Source: a virus
Virus record (IMG/VR): IMGVR_UViG_3300046777_001709
Coordinates: 1 to 64,000 of that record
DNA: 64,000 nt
Reading direction: 5' to 3' (one strand)
Part shown: positions 38,365-45,332 of the stretch, in pieces
How positions within the stretch are numbered: the stretch's first letter is position 1
How the letters are laid out: each line of letters starts with the position of its first letter
Program-made: the position numbers and the translations under genes
Notes under the pieces: generated by a model
Databases searched by the model: none
The model's input: only the letters and a program-made list of their open reading frames with translations
Told to the model about the DNA's origin: nothing

Positions 38365-39270
38365 GCGGGCGAAGTATGAGAGAGTGTCATCATCTTCATC
38401 TTCATCAACAGAGGCAGAACGAGAAGAATTTAGACTGTTCAGTTCTGAGCGAAGGTCATCATCAAGGTCACGAGCAGGACCACGATAATCTTCTTCTTCC
38501 TGAACTTCTTCGTCAATACGAGGAGCAGAAGACTTCTTACCTAGAACAGAATCAAGACGCTTCTTCAGTTCATCATAAGACTTGAATTGATCAGGAGCAA
38601 CGATTTCGGCAAGAGAGTATTGCTTTTTCCAGATTGCTTCCATCTCGTCATCATCATCTAGAAGGGCACCAGGAGAGGAGAACTCACTGGAATCATAGTT
38701 ACGATAACCAGCAACGTTCTTTGCCTTCAGTTTGAAGTTAGCACCCTGCCAGAAGTCAAAAGGATCGATAGGAGTCTCATCTTCAAACTCTGGTTGCATT
38801 GCTGCAGTAATCTTATCAAAGATTTTTTTGCCGTACTTGAAGAGGAATACCTTGCCTTCATTTTGGGGATTGGCAGGATCTTTCACAACATAGATATTGC
38901 TGATGTAAGTCAGTTTACGCTTTTGCTTACGGGCAACTTCTTTACCAGCATCAGTACCATTATTCCACAGTTCGGAGTTTAGTTCTGATACAGGATCTTT
39001 CTGACCAAGAGTAGTCAGGGAGTTTTCAATATACCAACCACCAGGACCTTGGAATGCGTGACTGTAGAGTTTCACGAAAGGAAGGTCTTCACCATCAGGT
39101 GCAGGGAGGAAACGGATTACGGCATAACCATTACCGCTTTTATCTACATCCAGTTTCCAAATGCGGTCATCAGAAGAACCGCTAGTGTTATTCATTTTTT
39201 CTACTTCCTTGACCAGTTTAGCAGTCAGGGAACCAAGTTTGGATTGTTTCTTTAGATCGGCAAAGCCCAT
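38353..39270 (-). CDS. 32: gp32 single-stranded DNA-binding protein
   Basis: 305 residues of T4-type gp32. A basic N-terminus with a LAST-like segment (KKQSKLGSLTAKLVKEVEKM) for cooperativity, an OB-fold core (YAVIRFLPAPDGEDLPFVKL then YSHAFQGPGGWYIENS), and an acidic C-terminal tail (YDELKKRLDSVLG, then many Asp/Glu to the end, DEDDDTLSYFARLAE) that would recruit gp59 and other partners. The zinc ligands of T4 gp32 (three Cys and one His) are not present: no Cys lies in the core. It coats ssDNA in replication and recombination. A consensus early promoter lies upstream (39314-39342). Confidence 0.93.
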   Translation of the reverse strand: MGFADLKKQSKLGSLTAKLVKEVEKMNNTSGSSDDRIWKLDVDKSGNGYAVIRFLPAPDGEDLPFVKLYSHAFQGPGGWYIENSLTTLGQKDPVSELNSELWNNGTDAGKEVARKQKRKLTYISNIYVVKDPANPQNEGKVFLFKYGKKIFDKITAAMQPEFEDETPIDPFDFWQGANFKLKAKNVAGYRNYDSSEFSSPGALLDDDDEMEAIWKKQYSLAEIVAPDQFKSYDELKKRLDSVLGKKSSAPRIDEEVQEEEDYRGPARDLDDDLRSELNSLNSSRSASVDEDEDDDTLSYFARLAE

Positions 39271-39313
39271 TTAGATACCTCGGATAAATTTGGATTCGGG
39301 GGATTACTTGGAT

Positions 39314-39342
39314 AGTATATCAAGAATCGAGTCACTTGTCAA
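39314..39342 (-). promoter_or_regulatory. Sigma-70 promoter of gp32 (TTGACA-N17-TATACT)
   Basis: TTGACA (39337-39342), exactly 17 nt, TATACT (39314-39319) on the minus strand, overlapping the end of the DUF1825-like gene and 43 nt before the gp32 ATG. GAGGT precedes the ATG. Confidence 0.8.
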
Positions 39343-39664
39343 GATATTTTTTAAGTGACTCAATAGTTTGAGTCATACTATTAAACAAGAAATTCATATC
39401 AGTCTCTGGTGGGAATCCCATCAGAGCAACTGATTTGCGAAGGTTCTCTTTCATTTCAACCGCTTTTGGGTCATCGGAAAGAGATAACCTAGTATACATC
39501 ACTCTCTGCTTTTCTAGCAAGAGGGTCAGTTTTTCGATATGTTCCATTTTTTCTTCTCTGGACATACTTCCAAAAGTAAGAATACTTCCGTAAAGAAATT
39601 CTTGAAGATCATTAATTTCATCAAGTTCTTGTTGAATTATTTCGGATTCAAAAAAACTACTCAT
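39332..39664 (-). CDS. DUF1825-like protein, cyanobacterial family
   Basis: 110 residues that look like a conserved cyanobacterial protein family: MSSFFESEIIQQELDEINDL, then MSREEKMEHIEKLTLLLEKQ and RVMYTRLSLSDDPKAVEMKE follow the host pattern FFDSEIVQQE, EGKKLFIEQMESLMERYRIF and MKRFELSEDF as I recall it. The function of the host family is not established. The fold should be a long helical bundle. In this genome it sits between gp59 and gp32, a spot where cyanophage annotations often place gp33; the true gp33 here appears to be the gene at 40244-40549. It could bind host polymerase or replication protein. Confidence 0.65.
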   Translation of the reverse strand: MSSFFESEIIQQELDEINDLQEFLYGSILTFGSMSREEKMEHIEKLTLLLEKQRVMYTRLSLSDDPKAVEMKENLRKSVALMGFPPETDMNFLFNSMTQTIESLKKYLDK

Positions 39665-40247
39665 TGAGAATTGTCCTTAAAATTTTTTTATACTGGAACA
39701 TATCAATATTTATGAACGGAGAATACTTTTTTATTTTTAAACTTACGGTTTCCCACACTGGATCCATAAGTTTTTTGTCAAAGATATTACTGAACATGAA
39801 TATTTTATCATAGATTACTAAGGTTTCAAGAGAAATCTTACCACCTAGAAATCTTTTTAAAGTTGGGGGATGTCCCTTTGAACAGTCAAAAGCGTCATCT
39901 AATTTCATTTGAGTAAACAATTCTTCAGATTGTTCTCTGAACAAATAACTTAAACTCTGTTGTCTTCTCATCCATTCAGAATATACCCTTTCACCAGAAT
40001 TGATAATTTCACCAATCCATAGATTTTGAGGATTATCTGCAGCAACAAAGTTTGATAATAAAAAATCTACAATTTCTTTGTCTGATAATTTTCTAGAAGT
40101 TCGTTCAAAAAAATAACGATCTTTTCTTTTATTAAAAGAAGTTATTGATGCTTTAGTTTTTTTATGATATTTAAAATAATCATACTTGGGATTTGTAAAA
40201 TGATTTTTCAACCCAAGATAATTTACATAAACTTCAAAAGGACTCAT
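39657..40247 (-). CDS. 59: gp59 helicase loader
   Basis: 196 residues matching T4 gp59 (217), which loads the gp41 replicative helicase onto gp32-coated forks. Conserved segments: MSPFEVYVNYLGLKNHFTNP, KYDYFKYHKKTKASITSFNK, RKDRYFFERTSRKLSDKEIV, and a C-terminal domain with CSKGHPPTLKRFLGGKISLE. It overlaps gp33 by 4 nt and the next gene by 8 nt. It carries one Cys, in the C-terminal half. No odd features. Confidence 0.9.
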   Translation of the reverse strand: MSPFEVYVNYLGLKNHFTNPKYDYFKYHKKTKASITSFNKRKDRYFFERTSRKLSDKEIVDFLLSNFVAADNPQNLWIGEIINSGERVYSEWMRRQQSLSYLFREQSEELFTQMKLDDAFDCSKGHPPTLKRFLGGKISLETLVIYDKIFMFSNIFDKKLMDPVWETVSLKIKKYSPFINIDMFQYKKILRTILNE

Positions 40248-40549
40248 AGAGGAAGTTTTGCACGAGAACTTCGTTTCATAAAGTTAAGACGAATAGCATC
40301 CCATTTTAATTTTTCTTTGAGAGGTTTTGAGATAAGTTTGGTAACAGACTCCACTTCAATACCATTAGATTCACAGTACATAACTATCCCATCGATATAG
40401 TTACATTTTTCCTCTGCAACAATCTTTTCTATTTCTATGGCAAATCTTGAAGGTGTGAGAAACTTATCTTCTATTGCTTGTTCTAATTCTTTATTTGGTT
40501 CCATATTCTCTACATTAAATTCTAGAAGACTTTCTAGTATGTTTTCCAT
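40244..40549 (-). CDS. 33: gp33 late transcription coactivator
   Basis: 101 residues aligning with T4 gp33 (112) over its core: IEIEKIVAEEKCNYIDGIVM, YCESNGIEVESVTKLISKPL and KEKLKWDAIRLNFMK (T4 IIEKMVEEFGMSYLEATTAF, LEENSIPETQFAKFIPSG, IIEKIQSEAIDENLLR). gp33 bridges RNA polymerase to the sliding clamp for late promoters. T4 gp33 ends in an LDFLL-type clamp-binding tail; here the C-terminus is SSRAKLPL without the acidic-hydrophobic tail. A strong early promoter is upstream. Confidence 0.82.
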   Translation of the reverse strand: MENILESLLEFNVENMEPNKELEQAIEDKFLTPSRFAIEIEKIVAEEKCNYIDGIVMYCESNGIEVESVTKLISKPLKEKLKWDAIRLNFMKRSSRAKLPL

Positions 40550-40571
40550 AAAATTTCACAATATATTATTT

Positions 40572-40600
40572 ATTATAAGATAAAATAATGAATTAGTCAA
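40572..40600 (-). promoter_or_regulatory. Sigma-70 promoter of the gp33-gp59 operon
   Basis: TTGACT (40595-40600), exactly 17 nt, TATAAT (40572-40577) on the minus strand, overlapping the end of the exonuclease gene and 22 nt before the gp33 ATG. An AATAAATA box (40567-40574) overlaps the -10, which would allow continued late expression. Confidence 0.75.
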
Positions 40601-41273
40601 TAGACATAAGTTCTAGTCTATCATTAACAAACTTTTTGATGTACTCAACTACAAGTTTCATGTATTTTTTTAAATCTCTTTCCTCATAAAGTACACATTC
40701 ACCATTCTCACATGCCATTATAATCACCAATTTTTTAATTGGCGTTCCTGTCATTTCATAATATGCCATACCATAGAACATTGCTTGCACAAAATAGTGC
40801 GTAATCCATTCTCTTGGTTTTGGTTTTTTAGATGTCTTGAAGTCTATTACTGCAAGTTCACCATCATGTTCGGCAATACAATCTGTTGTTCCAGCAACTC
40901 CAAGTTGTTTGCTGTATAGAGGACCTTCTAAACAATGAATATTGTTTATTTTGTTTAATTCTGACTTTGAAATTTTAAATAGAAAATCGGAGATGGGTTG
41001 AACTTCTGGAAGATTTTTATTATACAGATAGTTTTCAACTAGCGTATGCATATCAGTTCCCCGACTTGTTGCCGCTTTTGTGATACGCTCCGCTTCTTCC
41101 TCTCCGACTTTTTTACGCCATTTAACAAATATTTCTTTATTGAAATGACTTGTTACAGAAGTAATAGAAACTAATTTAAGTAATTCGTCATCATTAGGAA
41201 CTTTATAATATCTTACACCATCTATAGTTTCTCGCTCTAGATTTGGAAGAGTCACATCAATATGTTTGAACAT
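40593..41273 (-). CDS. MGME1/RecB-like exonuclease (PD-(D/E)xK)
   Basis: 226 residues of the PD-(D/E)xK nuclease superfamily, close in pattern to MGME1-type exonucleases. The active site is VAGTTDCIAEHDGELAVIDF with Asp131 and Asp144, and Lys146 in DFKTSKK. An upstream helix (SRGTDMHTLVENYLYN) with His76 corresponds to the RecB-type motif. A later QAMFYGMAYYEMTG helix holds the Q-x-x-x-Y motif of this family. It would trim ssDNA ends in replication, recombination or host DNA breakdown. The neighbours phoH and the gp33-gp59 operon are replication-linked. SD GAGGAT precedes the ATG. Confidence 0.8.
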   Translation of the reverse strand: MFKHIDVTLPNLERETIDGVRYYKVPNDDELLKLVSITSVTSHFNKEIFVKWRKKVGEEEAERITKAATSRGTDMHTLVENYLYNKNLPEVQPISDFLFKISKSELNKINNIHCLEGPLYSKQLGVAGTTDCIAEHDGELAVIDFKTSKKPKPREWITHYFVQAMFYGMAYYEMTGTPIKKLVIIMACENGECVLYEERDLKKYMKLVVEYIKKFVNDRLELMSID

Positions 41274-41284
41274 TAAATCCTCAA

Positions 41285-42049
41285 TTATAGATCAATATTT
41301 GATTGCATTTTAGCAATAATGTATTCCTTAACTAGTCCTGATCTACAAATATCTTCCACACCAAACTCAATAATATCAAAGGAGGGCATGGTTCTTAAAA
41401 TTTTCATGAAATCAATGATGCCATTTCTTTCACTGGTTTTTTGAAGGTCAGATTGTGTGGCATCACCACAGAACATAATCTTAGAATTTTCTCCTACACG
41501 GGTAATGATAGAATCTAATTCATGTCCAGACATGTTTTGGAATTCATCAACAACAATGATTGCATTGTCTAGAGTAGTTCCACGAAGAAATGAAGTTGAC
41601 CAAAACTTAATGGTTTCTTGAGATTTTAAATTACCATAAAGCATTTCAAAATCTACATCAGAAGGCATTTGGAACATGTACTTTACCATATTCTTGTATG
41701 GAATTTGGTAAATATCTGCCTTGTCATCATGAGAACCTGGAAGAAAACCAATTTCTCTTGTGGCAACTAGTGAGCGAACAATGTATACTTTTTCGTATGG
41801 ACTTTTTTCATCAAGTACATCACATAGAGCATTATAGAGTGTGATGAATGTTTTACCAGTTCCAGCACAACCATATGCAACAATATGTTTACCATTAGCA
41901 TATGAATCAAAAAGTCGTTTTTGATTTTCCGTGAGTGGATCAATGTCAATTAAAAATTCAGCACTAAGAGGTTTTCTTCTCTTCATTTGCTTAGCAGTTA
42001 ACCCAACCCCAATAGGTTGGGATTCATTACTTCTCTTTCTTCTTGCCAT
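41285..42049 (-). CDS. phoH: PhoH-like ATPase
   Basis: 254 residues of the PhoH family, near-universal in cyanomyoviruses. A basic N-terminal 35 residues precede the core LTENQKRLFDSYANGKHIVA; Walker A is GCAGTGKT at 60-67; YIVRSLVATREIGFLPG follows; Walker B is IIVVDEFQNM around 170; and SKIMFCGDATQSDL is the sensor. PhoH is an ATPase related to SF1 helicases, belongs to the Pho regulon in many hosts, and its phage role is unsettled (RNA or DNA metabolism). It lies one base from the upstream 80-residue gene. Confidence 0.92.
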   Translation of the reverse strand: MARRKRSNESQPIGVGLTAKQMKRRKPLSAEFLIDIDPLTENQKRLFDSYANGKHIVAYGCAGTGKTFITLYNALCDVLDEKSPYEKVYIVRSLVATREIGFLPGSHDDKADIYQIPYKNMVKYMFQMPSDVDFEMLYGNLKSQETIKFWSTSFLRGTTLDNAIIVVDEFQNMSGHELDSIITRVGENSKIMFCGDATQSDLQKTSERNGIIDFMKILRTMPSFDIIEFGVEDICRSGLVKEYIIAKMQSNIDL

Positions 42050-42050
42050 A

Positions 42051-42293
42051 CTAGATTTTCTTTACAGTTGAACCAGGCATTTTTGAGGCACGGTCTAAAA
42101 CATCATTCCAACCTGGATTTCTGGAAATGAGTTTATTCTTCCACTCTCCAACTTCACCTGGAGAAGCGCAACCTTGGGACCAATCCCGAGTCCATTCGGG
42201 ATTGTCTTTATACCACTGCATAATGTCATTGACACTCATCTCAATGACCTTCGTTTCACCTGTTTCTTTATTAATAATTGGATAAATTGCCAT
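42051..42293 (-). CDS. Conserved cyanophage protein next to PhoH (80 aa)
   Basis: 80 residues starting MAIYPIINKETGETKVIEMS. The layout (short beta-ribbon, charged helix DIMQWYKDNPEWTRDWS, C-terminal GWNDVLDRASKMPGSTVKKI) resembles FmdB-type phage proteins but without their zinc cysteines. It has one Cys. It is found in the phoH-thyX block, one base before phoH, so the two are co-translated. Possibly a small structural or regulatory partner. A CTAAATA box lies about 23 nt upstream but is a weak call. Confidence 0.6.
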   Translation of the reverse strand: MAIYPIINKETGETKVIEMSVNDIMQWYKDNPEWTRDWSQGCASPGEVGEWKNKLISRNPGWNDVLDRASKMPGSTVKKI

Positions 42294-42319
42294 AAGTTAT
42301 GATATCAAGACAAAATTAT

Positions 42320-42988
42320 TTAGATCCACTCCAGTGCTTCAGCAACTGAGGGAAATTGTTCTGCAAAGATTTTCTTACACTCAAGAGCAATATCCATATG
42401 CTCTTTCTGAGTTCCGTGTGCGGAGCGAAGATTGATATAATGTATCCATGACCTGCAAGAACCGGTCATATAGATGCGTGTGGGCGTCGCTAAGGGCAAT
42501 ACAAAACGAGCACACTCTTTTGCCACGCCCTGCTCTAGAAGACCATTGTAGAGTCTCTGCCCCGCCGCAAAATACTCAGAAATCTCACCCTGCATACGGA
42601 GTTTAACATAATCACTAATATCATCAATAGAGTTTTGACGATTCTTAGTATCCTGACGGCGAAGATCTGGAATTACTGGAGTATCTGAAAGAAGATTTGT
42701 GTCGGCATAGCGTTGTGAAAACTCTTGAAATGTGAAAGACCTATGACGCAGCACTTGTGCCGCGATACCACGGGTAGTATTAATTTCAAGCGTCATGTAT
42801 GCCTGCTCAAAAATACTCCAGTGTTCGTGCTTAATGCAATAACGCAGTAGACCTGCAGCAGTATCAAAGTTAAGTTGGTTATTTGGATTGCTTACGCGAG
42901 CGATGTAAGAGATCACTTCTTGAGCGTTCTTATTAACTAACTCACCAGCACCCTGAGTAATTGCGATAAGTTTAATTTCTGGTTTCAT
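42320..42988 (-). CDS. thyX: FAD-dependent thymidylate synthase
   Basis: 222 residues of ThyX. The signature RHRSFTFQEFSQRY at 81-94 is the RHRxxSxxxxSxRY family motif except Thr in place of the first Ser. Other conserved parts are HEHWSIFEQAYMTLEI, and ARFVLPLATPTRIYMTGSCR with RSWIHYINLRSAHGTQKE for FAD and dUMP binding. It makes dTMP from dUMP using methylenetetrahydrofolate and NADPH with FAD. In phages it feeds rapid DNA synthesis and can bypass host ThyA. It is coupled to the preceding gene by an ATGA overlap. Confidence 0.93.
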   Translation of the reverse strand: MKPEIKLIAITQGAGELVNKNAQEVISYIARVSNPNNQLNFDTAAGLLRYCIKHEHWSIFEQAYMTLEINTTRGIAAQVLRHRSFTFQEFSQRYADTNLLSDTPVIPDLRRQDTKNRQNSIDDISDYVKLRMQGEISEYFAAGQRLYNGLLEQGVAKECARFVLPLATPTRIYMTGSCRSWIHYINLRSAHGTQKEHMDIALECKKIFAEQFPSVAEALEWI

Positions 42989-43170
42989 TTCTTTCCAAAT
43001 CCTTTTGATGTTTTTGCTTCTAGTTCTGCAAGTTCTTGTTTTACAACTCGCAGTTGTGCTTTCATTTCTTTAATTTTTTCATCTGTATAAAGATGATCTT
43101 GCTTAACCAACCTTTCAAGAAGTTTTACAAGTTTCTTTACTCTACTTGTAGGATTGTCAATCATCTTCAT
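42985..43170 (-). CDS. Small coiled-coil protein before thyX (61 aa)
   Basis: 61 residues, nearly all helical (VKKLVKLLERLVKQ, KIKEMKAQLRVVKQELAELE), with leucine heptads suggesting a coiled coil; the C-terminus is basic (KTSKGFGKK). Short proteins like this precede thyX in several cyanophage genomes that I recall. It overlaps thyX as ATGA and the upstream gene by 14 bp, so all three are made together. It may be a small dimeric regulator or a membrane-free scaffold. Function unknown. Confidence 0.6.
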   Translation of the reverse strand: MKMIDNPTSRVKKLVKLLERLVKQDHLYTDEKIKEMKAQLRVVKQELAELEAKTSKGFGKK

Positions 43171-43306
43171 AAATCTCGTCGTAATCTGAAATAATTGGTG
43201 AATTTTTTTCTTTGTATGTAGAAGAATCAGAATAGACCTCTACCTTAAGAGCATCAATTAATAGTTCAAGATTACGAACAATTAGTTTTACTTTCTCTTT
43301 GTCCAT
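43157..43306 (-). CDS. Short acidic protein (49 aa)
   Basis: A 49-codon gene beginning MDKEKVKLIVRNLELLIDAL and ending YDEIYEDD. It has a helical first half, an acidic tail and no Cys. GGAGAG lies about 11 nt before the ATG. It starts the thyX-phoH operon just past a terminator and overlaps the next gene by 14 bp. Unrecognised. Confidence 0.55.
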   Translation of the reverse strand: MDKEKVKLIVRNLELLIDALKVEVYSDSSTYKEKNSPIISDYDEIYEDD

Positions 43307-43334
43307 AAACTGATGTTCTCTCCAACCATTTTAC

Positions 43335-43366
43335 ATAAAAAAAGGGAGGATGTCAATCCTCCCTTT
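43335..43366 (-). terminator. Intrinsic terminator upstream of the thyX operon
   Basis: Stem AAAGGGAGGAT/ATCCTCCCTTT (11 bp, tetraloop TGTC on the plus strand) followed on the minus strand by T7. It ends the 49-residue TYRG-type gene that stops four bases upstream. Confidence 0.85.
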
Positions 43367-43369
43367 GAA

Positions 43370-43519
43370 TCATTCACGTGTTGCCATATGGTATTGAGAC
43401 TCTTTGAGTTTATTTTCTTTCTCAATTTTCTCACGAATAATCAGTAACCAATTAGATACCATTTCTTCTTTACGAGTATCGGTGTCATACTTGGCACCAC
43501 GATAAGTTGCTTGTGACAT
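43370..43519 (-). CDS. Small TYRG-type protein (49 aa)
   Basis: A 49-codon gene: MSQATYRGAKYDTDTRKEEM. The TYRG-x-KY start recalls the short cyanobacterial DUF4278 proteins that begin with a TYRGVxY motif, also present in cyanophages. AAGGAG is 9 nt before the ATG. The rest is a charged helix. It stands alone between two terminators, so it has its own transcript; a weak GTTACA-N16-TATAGT pair lies about 80 bp upstream. Confidence 0.6.
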   Translation of the reverse strand: MSQATYRGAKYDTDTRKEEMVSNWLLIIREKIEKENKLKESQYHMATRE

Positions 43520-43660
43520 TAGGTCTGCTCCTTTACTGAAAGTAAATTTGCGTTGCTTCTCCTAATGGATACTTCCGCTGGGTTTACCAGTCAACGATTA
43601 CTATAGATATACATTTTTTTTTGTAACTTTTGATACGTTTTTAAAAAATCTTAACAGACA

Positions 43661-43692
43661 AAAAAATTGCCGGGAAAATTTTCCCAGCAATT
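43661..43692 (-). terminator. Intrinsic terminator after the 118-aa gene
   Basis: Stem ATTGCTGGGAAAA/TTTTCCCGGCAAT (one G-T) with almost no loop, followed on the minus strand by TTTTTTTG. It closes the operon of 44.9-43.7 kb. Confidence 0.85.
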
Positions 43693-43698
43693 TAAAAT

Positions 43699-44055
43699 TC
43701 ACTTTCTCTTTTTCTTTTCGGGTGGTTTGTAACCCCATAGTTTAGGATTAACTCTACCATACCCAAAATCAATTTTCTTGATTACACCAGGACCAAACTT
43801 ATCATAGTACATATCAAATATTTTTACTCTTGTACCACGACAAAGATCCATGTAAGTATTATCATTGATTTCATAAGTTATTACATAAGCATCATTTGGG
43901 AAAGAAGGATCTTTTATTTGTTGTATTGATGCTTTTTCTAGTAATATTTCACACCCATATCTAGGGGGAATATCTTTCTTTTCTTCTGTTGTCCATTCCA
44001 CAACTTTCTTCCCCTTAACTTTAGTACTGGTTATACTCAAGAACGACCTCCCCAC
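43699..44055 (-). CDS. Conserved cyanophage protein (118 aa)
   Basis: 118 basic residues. A beta-rich domain (KKVVEWTTEEKKDIPPRYG, then AYVITYEINDNTYMDLCRGT) is followed by VKIFDMYYDKFGPGVIKKID and a lysine-rich end (PPEKKKRK). I know similar proteins from cyanomyovirus genomes but not their function. It overlaps the 198-residue gene by 19 bp. The positive C-terminus suggests nucleic acid contact. Confidence 0.55.
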   Translation of the reverse strand: MGRSFLSITSTKVKGKKVVEWTTEEKKDIPPRYGCEILLEKASIQQIKDPSFPNDAYVITYEINDNTYMDLCRGTRVKIFDMYYDKFGPGVIKKIDFGYGRVNPKLWGYKPPEKKKRK

Positions 44056-44633
44056 TGGATGTCAGGATATGCTTCAGAAACAATTTCTTTAGTAATTTTA
44101 TACTTAGTTTCTAGTTTTTTATCTTTTATAAGACAAAGAATTTCCGCTTCTAGTGGATGCAACCCTTGAAGTGTATTAATAAACATCGTCTCTCTACGAA
44201 TGGAACTAAGTCCATCGTTTCCACCCTTAATAAAATTATAGAATTTCGAATACTCTTTACGAATTGATGATTTTCCTTGATCTTGTGAACCTAATGAATT
44301 AGATCCCATTTCACTCATTTTGTAAACAGCATCTTCAATTTTTTCGGACATTGTTCCACTAAATGAATTCTGCTCACCAACACTTGCATAAGGTACTTCA
44401 CCTTCAGGGAGAAGAGAAATAACACTTTCATCAAAATTCCAAATAAAAATTGCCTTTATAGAAGGATGTTCATACTTCTTTAAAAGTTCAATTTTTTTGG
44501 CATTAGATCTTTGCTTCGATACAAGATTTAATACTTCAAATGCAAATGGATTTGCTGGTAAATCTTCACTTACTTTCACTGCAGGTTTTGCTTTCGGTGC
44601 AGATGCCTTTGCTTTTACTTTTGTTGTAGTCAT
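44037..44633 (-). CDS. Conserved T4-like phage protein (DUF6433-type)
   Basis: 198 residues. After a low-complexity Lys/Ala/Pro start, the body matches a family common in cyanophages: AKKIELLKKYEHPSIKAIFI, WNFDESVISLLPEGEVPYAS, FYNFIKGGNDGLSSIRRETM and FINTLQGLHPLEAEILCLIK. The RRETMF and HPxEAE-x-L motifs are diagnostic of this group, labelled DUF6433 in phage annotation as far as I recall. The pattern of conserved helices suggests interaction with a host or phage replication protein. Role unknown. Confidence 0.65.
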   Translation of the reverse strand: MTTTKVKAKASAPKAKPAVKVSEDLPANPFAFEVLNLVSKQRSNAKKIELLKKYEHPSIKAIFIWNFDESVISLLPEGEVPYASVGEQNSFSGTMSEKIEDAVYKMSEMGSNSLGSQDQGKSSIRKEYSKFYNFIKGGNDGLSSIRRETMFINTLQGLHPLEAEILCLIKDKKLETKYKITKEIVSEAYPDIQWGGRS

Positions 44634-44655
44634 ACTCTGTTATTAAAAAAATAAA

Positions 44656-44892
44656 TTAATCTTCTTCATCTTCATCATATTCATCATAATCATCAAAAAA
44701 CCCTTCTTGAAAGGTTACAGCAACAACTTCATCAGGAATTACGTTACCGTTTTCATCATAACATTCAGGATGAAGTTTAGGAATTTCCCTGTAGTTCATC
44801 ATGTACTCTCGTGCAACCCATCCTAACATTATTCCAACAATAAAAAATAAAATGGTTACAAAAGAACCAATTACTAGACCTGCTGCTAACAT
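44656..44892 (-). CDS. Small single-pass membrane protein
   Basis: 78 residues from the ATG at 44892, with GGAG 7 nt upstream (the frame opens further to 44976 but that start lies in a large hairpin). A transmembrane segment is at the N-terminus (LAAGLVIGSFVTILFFIVGI), followed by a short aromatic link and a very acidic tail (GFFDDYDEYDEDEED). This design is common in cyanophages. The acidic tail would face the cytoplasm or periplasm. A CATAAATA box lies further upstream (45071-45078). Confidence 0.65.
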   Translation of the reverse strand: MLAAGLVIGSFVTILFFIVGIMLGWVAREYMMNYREIPKLHPECYDENGNVIPDEVVAVTFQEGFFDDYDEYDEDEED

Positions 44893-44967
44893 AGGTTTTC
44901 TCCGGGAAACTACTATTTCTTCCTTGATGTAAAGGAAAATTCGAAATAGATGGTTACTTCTCTCTTT

Positions 44968-45020
44968 AGAAAGCAAACCATCTTTTCAAAGATGATATGG
45001 AAAGGTTTGGTTTGCTTTCT
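44968..45020 (-). other. Long nested hairpin in an untranslated leader
   Basis: A perfect 13-bp inverted repeat (AGAAAGCAAACCA at 44968-44980 and its complement at 45008-45020) encloses a smaller hairpin (CATCTTT/AAAGATG). It lies between the late-type box at 45071-45078 and the membrane-protein ATG. There is no U-tract on either side, so a simple terminator is unlikely. Confidence 0.6.
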
Positions 45021-45070
45021 TCTCCCTCCACTTAAAAAAAATTCAACGCCGCGATTTATGCGGTTATTAT

Positions 45071-45078
45071 TATTTATG
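45071..45078 (-). promoter_or_regulatory. Late-type promoter (CATAAATA)
   Basis: CATAAATA on the minus strand between the glutaredoxin gene and the hairpin leader. Its transcript would begin near 45064 and run through the hairpin into the membrane-protein operon. Confidence 0.45.
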
Positions 45079-45084
45079 TTTACG

Positions 45085-45321
45085 TCAGACAATTTGTTTT
45101 TCTTTTAAAAATTTAACTGCATCAGTACATCCACCTAGTTTTTGATCGTCACAAAGAACTTGGGGGAACGTAGATCCTTCACCAAATTCTGCATAAAACT
45201 CATCTTTGGTAAAGTGCTCATCAAGATTATACACCACAAATTTACTTCCTGTCAATTCTAGAACTGTTTTAATTTTATGACAATAAGGGCAGTTTTCCTT
45301 ACTATAGACAACAAAATTCAC
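45085..45321 (-). CDS. grx: Glutaredoxin
   Basis: 78 residues with the complete glutaredoxin fold: MNFVVYSKENCPYCHKIKTV, active-site CPYC at 11-14, the TFPQVL cis-proline segment, and the GGCTDAV glutathione-binding turn. It reduces disulfides with glutathione and, in T4-like phages, serves ribonucleotide reductase (T4 nrdC counterpart). AGGAGA precedes the ATG. It is the first gene after the glycan cassette. Confidence 0.93.
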   Translation of the reverse strand: MNFVVYSKENCPYCHKIKTVLELTGSKFVVYNLDEHFTKDEFYAEFGEGSTFPQVLCDDQKLGGCTDAVKFLKEKQIV

Positions 45322-45332
45322 TTTATTTTCTC

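Noticed and set aside
39332-39664. gp33 assignment by position
   Set aside because: Sequence follows the cyanobacterial DUF1825 pattern, while the gene at 40244-40549 matches T4 gp33.
43600-43628. Promoter for the 49-residue TYRG gene
   Set aside because: Only a weak GTTACA-N16-TATAGT pair; kept as a remark but not called.
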